Assembly: GCA_036924285.1 (NCBI GenBank)
Contig: JAYKYS010000010.1
Coordinates: 3,782,001-3,846,000 of the forward strand
DNA: 64,000 nucleotides
Reading direction: 5' to 3'
Source: Asterella californica
Lineage: Eukaryota; Streptophyta; Marchantiopsida; Marchantiales; Aytoniaceae
Part shown: positions 24,093 through 37,014 of the stretch, one piece after another
Layout: the number at the start of each line of letters is the position of its first letter
Numbering within the stretch: the first letter of the stretch is position 1
Notes under the pieces: generated by a model
The model's database searches: none
The model's input: only the letters and a program-made list of their open reading frames with translations
What the model was told of the DNA's origin: nothing
Position numbers and translations under genes: made by a program

Positions 24093-26427
24093 ATTTTCGA
24101 TCTTCTTCTGCTCGTCGAGAAGAGAGAGAATCTAGATCGATCTGTGCCCTCTTGTCAGACGGATGGTTACTGGAAGAGAGGAGGCTCAACGGTCTAGGGT
24201 CTGCAACAATCAGTGCATCGTAGGCTTACATTCGAGGTCGAAATCTTCCTCCGAGAATTGAGAACGTAGTGTTCGTTCGACAATGGGCATAGGTGGTACT
24301 AGTTACTGATAGAAGTCTGAGGAGCAAAATTACCCTTCATTCGATCACAAGTGCCCACAATAAGACTGACGTGAAATCGAGATCATCGCTCATGTCGTCA
24401 GTTCCAGTTCCAGTTCCTAAAATGTTTCATTTTCTTTGTTCTCGCGGCCGGGATCTGGTCGACTCGGAGGTTCTTGTCGGGTTTTCCGAACGCCTCAGGA
24501 GAGTTGGGCTGGATGGAATGTTTGCATGATGTCCACTCTCCAAACGTGAAAGGAGAAATTGCATCCGATATACGCCCGAACGTACAGATTGTTGCGCTGG
24601 AATCATCATCCAGTCGCAGCCGGATGGTGGACGTGGGTTCCGGACTTGATCATCAGTTCACGCTTGTATGAACGCTGGTATGAAACTGCGTACGCAAAAT
24701 ATGGGCTTGAAGCTGGTCATATCTTCCGACAACTGCTTCTCTCAGTTAAGTTCTTGGTGCAGTGTCTGTCGTGGTGTGGTACGTACCCTACGAGCAGGAA
24801 GCGGACAAATTAGGTCTGGATGTTCCACGCAGTATCGAAGAGTTTATACCTGTAAATGGAACCACCACAGCTGAGAGCGACGGACACTCTCCAGTTGAAC
24901 CTAAATAAGACTATATCCCGCGAACAAGTGGGAATTTTCCTCACCGTGGGGGCAAAGTGCAAGAACGAACAGTACACATGAAAGGTAAAGAAGGATCAAG
25001 CTCCCGCAACCAACAACGTCGTGCAGCTCGCGCTAACTGGAAACATCAGTACTAATATGGCTCGCGCCTATTGCGGCTCCTGCAAACTGATGCACCTTTC
25101 TCCTTTCCAGTCTTAACTCCTCGCAGTCTTCATCACATGTAGGACCTTGTGAAAGTTTATCCGCATCGTTAACTAACTCCCGGAGTACCGTTTAGTGACT
25201 ACTAGTAAGGACTGTGCTCGATGTCGGCTAAGCCTGAGTATTGAAACCTCTTGCGCAGCCACGTTCTTACATTATGTGTAAGAACTCCTTTCTCCTTGGG
25301 AAGCGAGCTCCGCGCGGGTCCAGCTCTTCATTTCTACCAACGGTGATCCACATTCCGCTTCCACGCTGCCCATTACCTACTCGTCAGCTCATCAACGATA
25401 AATTACATGAAAGTCCGTTAGGTTTACAACGGGCGACGTCAGCAAGGAATGGCTTGCTTAGCCACGATCAACCACCAAGGTCCTTCAGAACTTTAATTCC
25501 GTGTGAAATTGCTACCAAAGTACCTTCCATCGGAAAATTGTTTTACTGCCATTGTCCTTGAAGACAGTTCTACTACATCACAAAATTGCGCAGCCACTGA
25601 AAGATTTTAATGAAATTCCGAGGCTAACTCACATAAAGCAAGAAAGTCATCAGACCATTGGGTAGGACAAACGGCAGGTCTCGTTCCTGTAAGATCGTGA
25701 GGCCCATAACCGGTCCCTATGATCCACCAGTAATCAAGTAGAGACGCCAATGACCACTTTTAACAAACGGTCTTCAACAGTGACATTACAAATGAGCATC
25801 GAGCCCTTGGAAGAGCTCCAGACCAAACCTCCGTCAAGTTCTTTCTACTGTTCACTGAACATCACTCTCATACAACTAACACCGGTGATAACAAACATAC
25901 GTTGATCGATCTTACAGAATCGAATATATCACACAGAGTTGAAGACGACCCTATCACAGAGAGTTTTACTGGAAACTCGTGGCTAGGTGTTCCCGAAACA
26001 ATAAAGTTAAATGTGCCACTTGGTGATGTAAGCAGCATTCCTCCTCACGTCGATTCTTCCTTCGCCTTCAAGAGACATGTACATCACGCGGACCAGTTAT
26101 CACGTCTTTCCTCTGAACGGAAGATTGGAAGATGACGCCGACAGAGTTTAACAAAACGATTCATCTGAGACAAAAAGAGAATGACCGAACCCGACACGGA
26201 TAGCACACCAAAAGGAAAACTTGTCGGTAACTTACAAAAGCTTTACTGAGGATCTCTTTTCCTCGCTCTATCAAATTACATTTGGCAAAATTGGCTACTC
26301 TTTAACATAAATTCTAGAAAGGGTGGCAGGCAAATTCATAGCTACAGTGACCAAATTTGGCCAGATGAGATGGAAGCAACATATCACAGTCGGATCCTAC
26401 AGGTATATGCTCAGGAAAACCGTATAT
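24093..26427. other. lectin-type gene upstream region and BASS2 3' flank
   Basis: 24093-24300 should hold the 5' UTR and promoter of the minus-strand gene ending at 23217. The rest has only short open frames (for example 25241-25561 and 25902-26135, both plus) with no known domain or splice signals. I see no supported gene here. Confidence 0.4.
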
Positions 26428-29400
26428 TTATTCCTTGAAGTCATCCTTGTCCCCAGCGGGAATAGGTTGGTTCCTCCAGTACACCGCCAAAGCACTTCCT
26501 CCCAGCTGGTAAAAGAACACGTTTACACGCTATCAGAAACTGAAAGTATCTTCGAAGTGACAGCTGGAAGTTGCAAAAGTTTGTACCTTTTATATGTATC
26601 CAGTTTGTGATGTTTGTAGGTAACTTACCGCCATAGCCACAACACTGACAGCTGATGGGACTGCCACCAGTGGGTTGCTAAAGTGCTTTTGAGCCAACAA
26701 GAAACCTAGGGCAGAACTCTGCACGGATGTCACAGGACAAAACGCCCCTAGTTAGAAACACAAAAGAATGGACATGGTCCTTGCATCTTCGAGACACTTA
26801 TTCAGGGGCATAATTTCCGTTTAACAAAATGTCCTCGAAGAGATCTCGATATGCAATTTTCCCAGCTTTGGCCTCAATGCCAAAACGGTCACAGAACCCT
26901 ACATTTTAAGCGCTGAAGACAACATTCAGTAAAATCCAACGTGACTTGAAGCTAAAGCAGTCCCTTAATGATTAAGAGCATAGATCAAGGTGTTTCTTAC
27001 CTGCATTCCACATTCAATTGCTATCGTGCGAGAAGTGGTCTCTCCGAACTTGCAAATCTTAGACATAACGTAACCGAGAGCAAAAGCAGCAGCGTGCAGG
27101 ATAGCTACTGGAAGAATCAGCTGTGCTCCTTGAGCCACGAGAACATCAGAAACCTGTCCAATCTGCTTGGACACAGCGCAGAGAAGGAACCGTTTAGAAG
27201 AAATTAATACTTTGATGTACTCTGTCAAAATATTTCCGTCCAAGATCCGCAAGTTGAAAGTAAATGCGGCGTGGACTTACAGGACTAGCGCACAACAGGG
27301 TTGTAAGGATAACTCCGATCAAGGGAGTTACAACAATAATCTTCTCGACGACTTTCGGGAAGAACTCATGGGCAGCGACTGCACAACATGCCTGCTGATT
27401 AGCTGGACTCACCTTGAAACCACGTTACGACTTAACGACTTCCTAGTCTAACCAATCTGAACAACGAGCTACTTAACATGGTAGTAAGGGACACACCTCC
27501 TATAATCGTAGGCAGCAGAACGACCTGGAAGGTACTGACTGCCAGACCCTGAACTCCAACACCGACGACAAGAAGCTCCAACATTAATGCGTTAACAAAC
27601 GGGACAAAGCAGCTGAATGTTGACCATTTCACGGGTGAAACAACAGGATTCGATGTATTCATGTCTGCCGCCCACCGGATATTCAGACAAACAGAAAAGG
27701 GATGCAGATACTTCTTCAGAAACTCACCACGGCATCCACAGGGACCAACTGACCGGCCAGAATCTTCGTAAGAAGGGGTGTCATGATGATTGCACCAATG
27801 GTAGAGGCACTACAATATATCACACCATATTCGTCAATCAGTTCTACCAGCCCCGCAAGAGCGCGAAGTAAACTTCCTGACTAAATTTGTACGGGTTCTG
27901 AGTCGTGGGACTTGCAAAATCGTTTACAACTTCCGCTTTGCCCTCCCATAATGCAAGTTTTACTGGAGAAAGCAACAAAGTCTCGGCTTTTTACAAGAAG
28001 AGTAATCCCTTACGTGGTCATGAGGACAGATAGGGCCACATTTCCTTTAGAGATGTATGTGGCGACGTTTGATGCTTGACCTCCTGGGCAGCAAGAAACC
28101 AGGATCAGACCTGTGGCTAGAGGTGCTGAGAGTTTCAAACCCTGCAGTTCATCACGATACAAGGGAACGAGTTAGAGGAAGAGGTAGATTCGAACTAAAT
28201 CTGAGAGTAGCATGGCTCTCTAAACCATCACAACTATAGTCGTGCTGTTCTATGCGGCAAACCTGAACTAACGCTTGCTTTATTCACCATCCTTCTAACA
28301 ACTTAGATGACGTGATTAGGTTATCTAGGTCGCTGGACGAGCTCTCCTAGCAAATACCAACAAGTTCACTTACAAAAGGCAAAAGAGAGGTTATGAGCTC
28401 ACCAAAGCGATGAAGAACCCCAGAAAAGGCTTGATCATATACTGTGCAAGGAATCCCACTCCTACCTGCAACCGCCCGAACAAAAACCCGCTGTTAATCA
28501 ACTTCTGAGCTTTGGCACTTAAGAAACAGATAAACTTCGGAAAACGTTGTTGGTGCGAGCTTGAATGAAGCAAAAGTGACTGTTTGCTTCATTCAAGCCG
28601 TGGTTAGATAGTTGAGATAGGAGCTTGTCACTACTTTGGCAGCTCCTATCTCAACTATCTAACCACGGCTACCTCCACAACGCCGAAAGCTAGTGTGAAG
28701 GCTCACCGTCCAAGGATTTCTCAAGCACCTCCTGAAATCGTCGATTGTTAGCGTGAGTCCCATAGAAAGCATAAGAAAACCTAGACAGACTGTGAACAAA
28801 TCCGTGTCCAGCCAGGTAACCTACACACCCCAAACAGAACGACCGTGTGAGACGAGTTTAGTGAGTCCCGTGAAAGAGCCAGCTTTTAGGCAGTAAAGCC
28901 TCCGAAATATAACAGAAAGAATTCTACCATGATAAAACCAGAGTATATTAGAAATCTCGATGATGGGCGAGACCAAAAAGTTAGTTGAGACTTACGGCCG
29001 AGGGTTTGTATATTCCAATCATGGTTCCCAGGATGACCTGCCAAGGACACAATACAATGATTTCAGTATGGAGCTTTGACTTGGCTTCATGTTTTATTTT
29101 CCATCAAGTTACAGTCCAGTCTCAGGGTAAACTCAGGTAAAACTTATCAGGTTTGTTCCACTCGTCTCTTGATAGACCACAAAAGGCATAAAATGCGCAG
29201 TCCCATCATGGGGATGTGCACTTACCCAAACAGGGAACATGGTGGTGAGCAATTCGACAAACTTCTCGAACTGACTAATTTCTTTTGTGGCCGGGGTGTT
29301 ATTTCCAGGCAAATCTCCTGCTGTAGCTTCTGCACGGCACACGAATCTCCTCCTGCAAATTTGGACACAGAACGCAATTGCAGATTTCAAAGCGATTATG

Positions 29401-30727
29401 ACAAAACTTCTCATCCTCTCGGGCTCAACTGCATACAAGATAAGACCAAACAACTAATCGGCGAGCTTAACGAGAGGTTTAACTGCAGAACTTCACTTCA
29501 GACTTGCTCGTGTGTTGATGTCTCCTATTCCGCACTGAACTTTAGGAAAATAACTGAAGTTTAAGTAAGTATCGATTAGGTACCCACCTTGGAGCAAAAG
29601 GTAACAACGGTCCGGCCTGAAACTGGCTCCCATCACTCCCAGCAAGACCAGAGCATACAGATAGCCTTTCCTTCCTGTCGATGCTTCTGCGCAGACCTAT
29701 GCACGGGAACTGACACCGCTGAAGGAACTACCACGACGTATCCACTGGACTGATTTACAGATGAATCCATACAACCATTTTGACACATCCTTTGAAGAAC
29801 AATCATGGCGAACCACACAGATACCCAGTACCGACCAGCAAGCACAGATGATAAGGGTAGGCAGCGATATTTGGATGATCTCTAACAAAAGCCCAGCTCG
29901 AAACACCCATGCAGTAAAGGACTCATTTGCGACCAAGACGCGGATAGCACTTTTAGTAGAAGTAGCGAGAAGCTCAGTTACTGAGTGGATGTGGAGCACA
30001 GTCACGCCTCTTTTACAATTCTCAGTTGAGAAGTAATATGTAACCGAAAAGTACAGAAAGCATAGCCTCTCTAACAGCACTCGCCAATCATCTTTGTCGT
30101 GATAAGGACTCTAGAGGGATGCACGAAATTCACTAAGCAGACATGAAACGGTGAGTAGAAGAACTGCTGGAATCCACGTCATTCGATAAACTTGGTGGCC
30201 TAATGGTAGGGACAGATTGCGCATTCAAGTGTGGCATCAACGTACGTCCCAAAAACGCGCAGCTACGATGATTTCTAACAAAAGAACATTTCGAACGCAG
30301 ACGCACACTTGAGCAACACGAAGTGCCGTCCAAAGCATGCTGGCATTCCGTTCCTGATCAGATTACACCGCAAAGGAGAATACGTTGTCCGAATAACGGT
30401 GGACCACATTGCATTGGTAATAAAATCTACCGCGAGTATAGTGGATCAAACAACAAGAAGGAGCTACGCGGCAAGCGACGAAAAACAGTGAAAATGAGCA
30501 ATAGTACACGTGAGGACTGTCTGAGAGTGGAATAACCCACAGAATCAGACACCTGAACTCACTAACTCGAAGCCCAAGCATGCACTAATGAATACCGAGT
30601 GTAAGGAAGTAGCACCTGCGGGCAAGAGAGTCACGTGAGAAACCGCATGGCGACGAGAAGCTCCAGCGGCAATCCGCCATTGTAGCCCGAAGGATGGAGC
30701 ACAAACACCCGCTGACATGGTAGCCAT
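26428..30727 (-). CDS. BASS2: chloroplast sodium-dependent pyruvate carrier, bile acid:sodium symporter family (BASS2), 13 exons, 417 aa
   Basis: Exons on the complement: 30727-30563, 29749-29697, 29352-29226, 29037-28996, 28820-28707, 28465-28403, 28141-28014, 27809-27728, 27548-27497, 27378-27281, 27162-27001, 26718-26629 and 26505-26428. They total 1254 nt with all phases closing on TAA at 26428-26430. The first two exons and the start of the third form a basic, Ser/Ala-rich transit peptide ending near [10 protein letters not shown]. The mature part matches plant BASS2 throughout: [137 protein letters not shown] and a charged GDKDDFKE tail. About nine or ten membrane spans are expected. 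The family member imports pyruvate into the stroma with Na+, feeding isoprenoid (MEP) and fatty-acid synthesis. Length is close to Arabidopsis BASS2. The transit-peptide exons (30727-30563, 29749-29697) rest on splice logic rather than conservation and are the least certain. Confidence 0.92.
28559..28670. repeat. two adjacent perfect hairpins in a BASS2 intron (16-bp and 30-bp stems)
   Basis: In the 241-bp intron between the exons at 28707 and 28465, 28559-28574 pairs with 28583-28598. Then 28596-28625 pairs perfectly with 28641-28670 around a 15-nt loop. The second stem is 30 bp without mismatch. Loop sizes suit an RNA hairpin, but no known small-RNA family is recognised. Confidence 0.85.
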
Positions 30728-31666
30728 ATGCTCTTCTGTTGCCCTGCGCCCGTCACCTCTCACCTCAATCAGAAGTCCCTCTGGGTTCTAGCTCGAGCAG
30801 AGTTGGAAAACCTGCACCAGAGAATCTGAAAAAAACTTGTTGATCGAAAAGAGAGCCCAGAAGAGAGCGTCCACGGTAGCACGGTGATAGAGGGAGCAAC
30901 AAGAGAGAATTTCTCACGCACTGCGCTGCTCTTTCTTTCACTCTTGCTCCGTCTCTCTAACGCTCCCTGTGCTCGGCCCAGCAGCAGCGGCGTCGAAACG
31001 GAAATACAGTAGCGAAGTCCCAGACAGCTGAAGAGCTCGCGACCACGCGCCCGTGTACAAAACTACGAGGGAACGAGAGCGCCTACGGACCTTCGGGACA
31101 AGTTGGCAGCCTACCCTACAGTTGTATGCTACGCTCCTCGGAAGCTCCGTCCGACCTATACCATACATACTTACAGTATACTTCACTACGGTACCACCGT
31201 AGTGCTTGCCGATCATGATCATCTCTCATCAAAATGAATTTTGAAAGAAAGAGAAAAGCGCACCATGCATCCATCCCATCCCATGCTGTATCACGTAACT
31301 GTCGCCATCGCAGACGTCAACCAGTAGACACGGCGCACGGTCAGTTTGTCCCAAATGAGCCAAACTGTCAGTCTGCGCCAAATCTTCCACCACGAATCTG
31401 CAAAATGAGAAAAGCATAACATCCATGTCTGACGTTAATAACATGTACGATGTAGGCCGTACGCGTACACCACCCTGCCCGCCTAACAATGATTACTGTA
31501 CCGCATTATCGACCATCAGGCGATGGACGAGTGAAATCAGTCCTGAATTGACACCTTGTTCCGGAACACACATAGCGGTACCATACGAGTTGGTTGTTGC
31601 TGTTCTTTACGGTGAGGTATTAATCAGCCACTCTATGTGCGATTGAATTTTGTAGAAAGTGAAACG
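30728..31666. other. probable BASS2 promoter and 5' region
   Basis: This lies immediately upstream of the BASS2 start and is richer in GC than its surroundings to about 31200. No recognisable gene; short open frames on both strands have no domain. It ends at a decayed LTR. Confidence 0.4.
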
Positions 31667-32620
31667 TTAGACATCACATCGCAGAATAGAATCTTTCGTC
31701 TCTAATCAATTAGTCACCAAACGTGAATCTCTTTGACAGCAGATAGCGGAGTAGAATCTTTCGTCTTTAATCAATTAGTCACCGAACGTGAACCTCTTTG
31801 AAGATCTTTATATTTTATTTTTACCTCGAGATCCAATTTCTGCTAATAAGCACAAAAGGTTTAACAATCCTCTGACGGATTTAGGATAACAGACTAGCCT
31901 TCTATAAGTCTCGAGTCCTAATTTCAAGTTTTAGAACGCAGGAAAAACCAATTCTGGATATGGATTGGATGATATTTTGGCAGCACTTCTCCTACTGGTG
32001 ATCAAGTCAGAACATAATGACTCACGGGGAGCAACAGACGGCACTATGAATCCTAGTTGACGCTAGGAAGTAGGAAAATAAAGTAATTACACAAAAATAA
32101 AGTCAACACCACACCAGATACTTCCAATTCAACTTTGGCATACAATCTAAGCTTACTTATCATAAAATAGATGAAACTGCAAACTCATATACATTACACG
32201 ATGTTTGCTTGCTAATAAAGTCACGAATGACTCTTGGATCAGCAATCTTCCCTGCTCTGAAACTCTCCAGTGAGAATTTCACTTTTCACACGCTGATTTC
32301 TTACTCAACAGACTAGTTATCAGATTCATTGTCTAATCAACACTATAACTCCTCTGGTAGCATTAGCTCACATCAATGTATCAACAATCTACTCTATGTT
32401 CTCTGGTCTCTGTCCCCAGCCTGCACACTTTTCTCTCTGGCTCCTGTAGGTACAAACTATGCTCACCACCACTCTCTTCTCGTAGTGAAAGATGAAAATC
32501 AGCAAAAGCCCCTCAAGGGTTCGCGACCCCTGGATATGTAGTCTCTTCAAGTCTTGACCGTGACCTTGTAACCGTCACGTGGTTTTGGTTAATCATTGCA
32601 CAACGTTTCGAGTCAGTAAT
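31667..32620 (-). mobile_element. degenerate LTR of gypsy family A
   Basis: It aligns along its length with the 937-bp LTRs at 50458 and 56622, sharing for example CGAACGTGAACCTC, CTACTGGTGATCAAGTC and GCTAGGAAGTAGGAAA. There are many substitutions and small indels. Its first part (about 31690-31733 and 31751-31801) is tandemly duplicated. It is the left LTR remnant of an old minus-strand element. Confidence 0.75.
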
Positions 32621-33013
32621 AGAAAACATCGTTACAAAAGAGAATAGTAGAGAAGTAGAGTAATTAGTAGTTATTTTTCCCGTTGGTTCTTACATTTTAT
32701 CCATTCATCAGACGGTGCTTTCGGCTCTACCTGTTTTACATTCATGCGATTGTAAGGTAGGAATTTTTCGTGGTTTCTCCTATGCAGTTCACTTCTTGGA
32801 CTCAGTTCCTCTAGGCCGCTGCGGGTGATGCGAACTGTAAAAGTAAGTAAGATAAGTTAGTAAAAGAACTTTCTATGAATTTATCTAGTGTTTATATCAC
32901 ATAACCTTTGATGTTTAATTTTAATAACAAATTAAACCTTATACTTATTGTTTCTTCCTTCAGCTGGAGGATGGTGAATGTGGACATGTGCCTAACTATG
33001 ATAATGGAACTTA

Positions 33014-33052
33014 TAGAAATTAAGATAGCACAAAATGATATCTTAATTTCTA
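33014..33052. repeat. 14-bp perfect hairpin
   Basis: TAGAAATTAAGATA at 33014-33027 is mirrored at 33039-33052, in the AT-rich spacer between LTR remnants. Confidence 0.65.
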
Positions 33053-33104
33053 AAACATCGTTTACCTCTAGCCGACCAAATATCCGTAATGTTATAAAAT
33101 ATGT

Positions 33105-33225
33105 TACGGAGGACTCTTGGACCGGCAATCTTCCTTACACTGAAACTCTCTAAGAATTTCACTTCAAAACTAGAATTTCTCCATAAAACTTGTCTTCACT
33201 CTGAACACGTAGATTTCTCACTCAA
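33105..33225 (-). mobile_element. second LTR fragment of gypsy family A
   Basis: The segment with CTCTTGGACCGGCAATCTTCC through CACTCTGAACACG matches the middle of the family A LTR. It runs directly into integrase sequence, so a deletion has joined LTR to pol. Confidence 0.65.
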
Positions 33226-33239
33226 CATACTAATGGTGA

Positions 33240-34290
33240 TTGGTATTGTTATATGAAAACTCCACCAAATCCAAGTCACCTTAGTCACTCTGATCTCGCA
33301 TTATATAGTTTCTCAACTCTTGCTCCACTATCTGTATCGTCCTTTCTTTCTGTTCATCAATTTCAAGATGATAGCAGGAGCTGAATTTGAGAGTAGTTCT
33401 GAGTCTTCGAAACAAACCCTTCCATAATTCAGCCACAAACCGCTTGTCCAAGTCGAAACCAATGTATTTAGGCATCTCATGATATTTAAAAACATATCGT
33501 ATGAATAATTCAGCGGCACCGCTTGAAGTCACTGCTTCCTTACAAGGGATGATGTGAGCTTGCTTGCTAAAATGATCTATGACACATAACAAAGTATCAA
33601 AGCCTCCTGATTGAGACAAACCGATGCATAAGTCCATACTTATGCTCTCTCTCAAGATCCATCATGTATTGACAAAAGCTTCAACAACCCTACATGTATC
33701 CTTCGCTTAGTTCGTTGTTGCTGACATATCAAACAAGTTGCACGTACTTGACCACATCCTCTAACATGGACGACCAATAGAACTGCTTCTTAACTTATTG
33801 CAACGTTCTATTCTGTCCTCCATGTCCAACTAATTCACAATCATGACATTCTTGCATGACTAGTGTCATTAGCAATCCAGCTTGAACATGCACTTTGGTT
33901 TGCTTATAAAACTAAAGGTCGTTGCGAAATGAGATATTACGTATCAAAGATCTCTCTCTTTTTGACTTGTCCAATGTTGAGCTTGAATATCATCTGGTAA
34001 TGTCTGTTTGATTTGATCTAAGAGCTCTTCACTTGTGTTCTGAGTTGTTAATGCTTGGACACATTTGCTTAGCACATCGACTGGAATATTTTCTTTCTTC
34101 TTTCAATATCGTCATTTGACATCAAGTCCCACTTGCCATCTCTATTATTTACGTGACAAACGAGGTTTACTTTGAAGATATGTATTACCCTCGCAGTTTG
34201 TTACAACATTGACTTTGTTTGGCAACAAATAATGCCTCAATGCTTCAAACAATGAACAATTGCAAACATCTCTTAACACACACGAAGCTC
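33240..34290 (-). pseudogene. gypsy family A pol remnant: RNase H end and integrase
   Basis: It is colinear with about 52535-53590 of the young family A element. The integrase core is still partly open at 33655-33281, with MDLCIGLSQSGGFDTLL, IDHFSKQAHIIPC and AAELFIRYVFKYH. Stops and frame breaks are present throughout, so it is old and inactive. The sequence stops matching at about 34290, where unrelated DNA begins. Confidence 0.8.
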
Positions 34291-37010
34291 TTGAACTAAC
34301 TTAACCGACACAATTGACCACTTGGGTAGTAAAAGAAAGACAAGCCTATGTCTTTTAGGTCCTTCTCATATTGACGAAGTCCGGCGTAGTTCACATCCAA
34401 GGCCCAAAATCGTTCTGACTTTGATGTCTGCATTCGGCGCATTCGAAGAACAAGAGGGCAAAGAATGAAAATGGAGTACGAAGAATAGAGTGAGGTATCA
34501 AGAACAAACTTCCGCACTTAGAATTTCTTCCTCCAAACAGTCTTCATCGAAGTTACTCTTCTTCATCGATAAACTTCTATGAGCTTTTTCGTCTTTTCTA
34601 ACACTGTTGATACGATACGACAAATGACCTAACTCGCTACTCTTATACATCGCAATGGCTTTAATCTCACGTGTCACAGTTAGGATTTTGTAGTTCCGTC
34701 GAAGTTCTTCATTCTTCATTCTTCGTCAGTCGAAGTACGAAGAAATCATTCCTCATCGATTTCATCGATACTTTTCGCATGCTCCAGTGGAGACGATTCG
34801 CAACTTTCCTCGACTATTCTGAGAGCTATTTCAAAGAACAAACAATTATCGCACAGGAGACTTTCACGATGCGATAAGCGAGAGGCGACAGATGCGATTA
34901 TGATGATCTTCAAGTCGAGGAGGACCACATATATGTCCAACTAACAGATTTACTTCATTGAAGAACTCTTCATCGATAAACGAGCACATTGGACGAGGAC
35001 TCTTCAAATGCATGTGCAGAAGCTGTGGACCAAAGACGACATGATCTACATTATCATCTTTGTATTAGTATTCTCCATCGGGATGGGATTGATCACAAAC
35101 GAAGATAAGAAGAAGATGTAATTCGTTGATCAACCGGAAGAAGACGAGTTTGTGGCTGAGTCAACTCCACGGAGAGATGTACCGATGGAGACGTTGTTCG
35201 AAGAAGTTGCTAACGAGGAAGTGATTATCGAGGAAGTCACTACAGAAGCTACCAAGGACCAAAGATTATCAACTTGGATAAGGTCGATGACATCAAGGAA
35301 GTCGTAGTCCCGGTGCGAAGAAGCGAGAGAAGAAGAATCTTGCGAGAGACACCAAGATCGGCACCATCGACTTCTCGAAAGAAGATGAAAGAGAAATGAA
35401 CTGTGTGTGCCCAAGAGTTTGATGCGGAGGATGTCACCATGGCAGACGGAGACACATCAATCGGAGAGAAGAAAGAACTTGAAGAAACGTAGGACTTTCT
35501 TCTTCTGTGAAAGATGTTCATCGACCCAGTACTTCGATGAAGTATCTGTAAGAAGTGGTTGTATCTTTGCTCTTCGCCTTGGAAGGAAATCAAGGTATGT
35601 ATGAGCAGGTAGTTGGGAGGCATCTTAACTTAGCAGAACTTGTACATATGATGAAATTCGGTCGAGGTAATTGACAAGAAGAGAAGGAGAATCTGTGGGC
35701 GGCTACTTTGACAACAAAGAGAGAAGTACATGAGAACGATGAGAAAATACACATGATTATACTTCGGAGCAAGAAGCTTGAGCTAAGGAAGGAGCACGAG
35801 AAGGTGTTATCTCTGACAAAAAAAGGAGTTGGCAGAGATGAGACTTCAAGGCGATCGCTGCTAAGATGTCGTAGCCGAAATGACTAAGAAGATGGAGGAG
35901 TTGAAGACGAAGTGTACTTCAGCCAAAATACAGTCCGCGAGTCTTCGTAGTTGGGTCAAACTGACGTTGAAGAATTATGCAGCAGATTTAGATACTTAGG
36001 AGCTGAGACTTCTTCGGCAGATTAGACAAGAGATGGAGACAAAGGATGTAGAAAGTTCTTCGGTGAAGAACCTAGTAGCTAGATTAGGACAGAAGTAGGA
36101 CGAGAACTTCGAGAGATCAGAGCGATAGTGGAGTTTTCGGTTAGCGAGATAGTTAGGGACTTAGCATTAGGCTCCGATGTTGTTCTTGGTATCTTTTCGG
36201 ATGCAAGATCTTCATCGGTCGATAAAGATGTTCATCCGTCTTCTTAGGAAGTCAGATACGCTGATTTCGGATGAAGTAGTATAAAACTATTTTGTTGTTT
36301 GTTCGTGGGACCTCCATGTGTTGTTATTTTGGATTTTTATTTATTCGAAGTTTACATAGCCGTTGTGTACTTGTCTTCTCCGGAGTTTTACCTATGAAGT
36401 TTCATAGTTTGTTGTGGTAGGAGTTAGTATGGATGACGAAGTTCTTTATTAGTTACATCCGAAATCTGAGTAAGAACTTTAAAACGAAGATTGAGAACAA
36501 ACCAGCAATTACGAAGTTAGTTTACTATGAAGAAGCTTAAAGGTGAAGTTACTTTTGAGGAAGTGTTTTTCTTAAAAAATATCTTTGATGTGAAGTTCTT
36601 CCTTAAGAAATAGTTCAGAAGAAGTATCTTCGTACTTTGGCAGAAGAAGAGTTTCGAGAACAGTAGTAGTGAAGATAACTTAGTGTGAAGATACTTAGCA
36701 TTTATAGTGTTAGAGGCTACTTAGTAGCACTTCAGCAGTATTTCTCTGTTGAGACATGTTATCTGTGGCTTTGTGCTCTTGTTGTTTGGTTTCTTGAGAT
36801 CTAAGACATGTTTAGTATTTGTTATGTTATTTGTTAGGATTATCAACTCTGTCTTGTTGGATAGACATGAGTTTGATCTATACGAGAATGATTTATGTCC
36901 CTGAGAATAAAAAGATAACTATAGAGAATCACATTTGTCAATTATTAACTACATTTGGATGATATTTACTTGCATCTCTGTGGGTTCGATCTTAATATTA
37001 TTAGTTTCGA
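34291..37010. other. purine-rich DNA interrupting the gypsy relic
   Basis: It replaces about 1 kb of reverse transcriptase expected between the two pol remnants. It is unrelated to the family A element, rich in GAAGAAG/CTTCTTC-type sequence, and has many broken short frames (for example VDDIKEVVVPVRRSERRRI near 35280). It looks like a decayed second insertion, perhaps a gag-like or other transposon-derived sequence. No termini could be defined. Confidence 0.45.
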
Positions 37011-37014
37011 GCAT

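Noticed and set aside
25241..25561. 106-residue open frame between the lectin-type gene and BASS2
   Set aside because: No recognisable motif, and surrounding frames are equally open; may be UTR.
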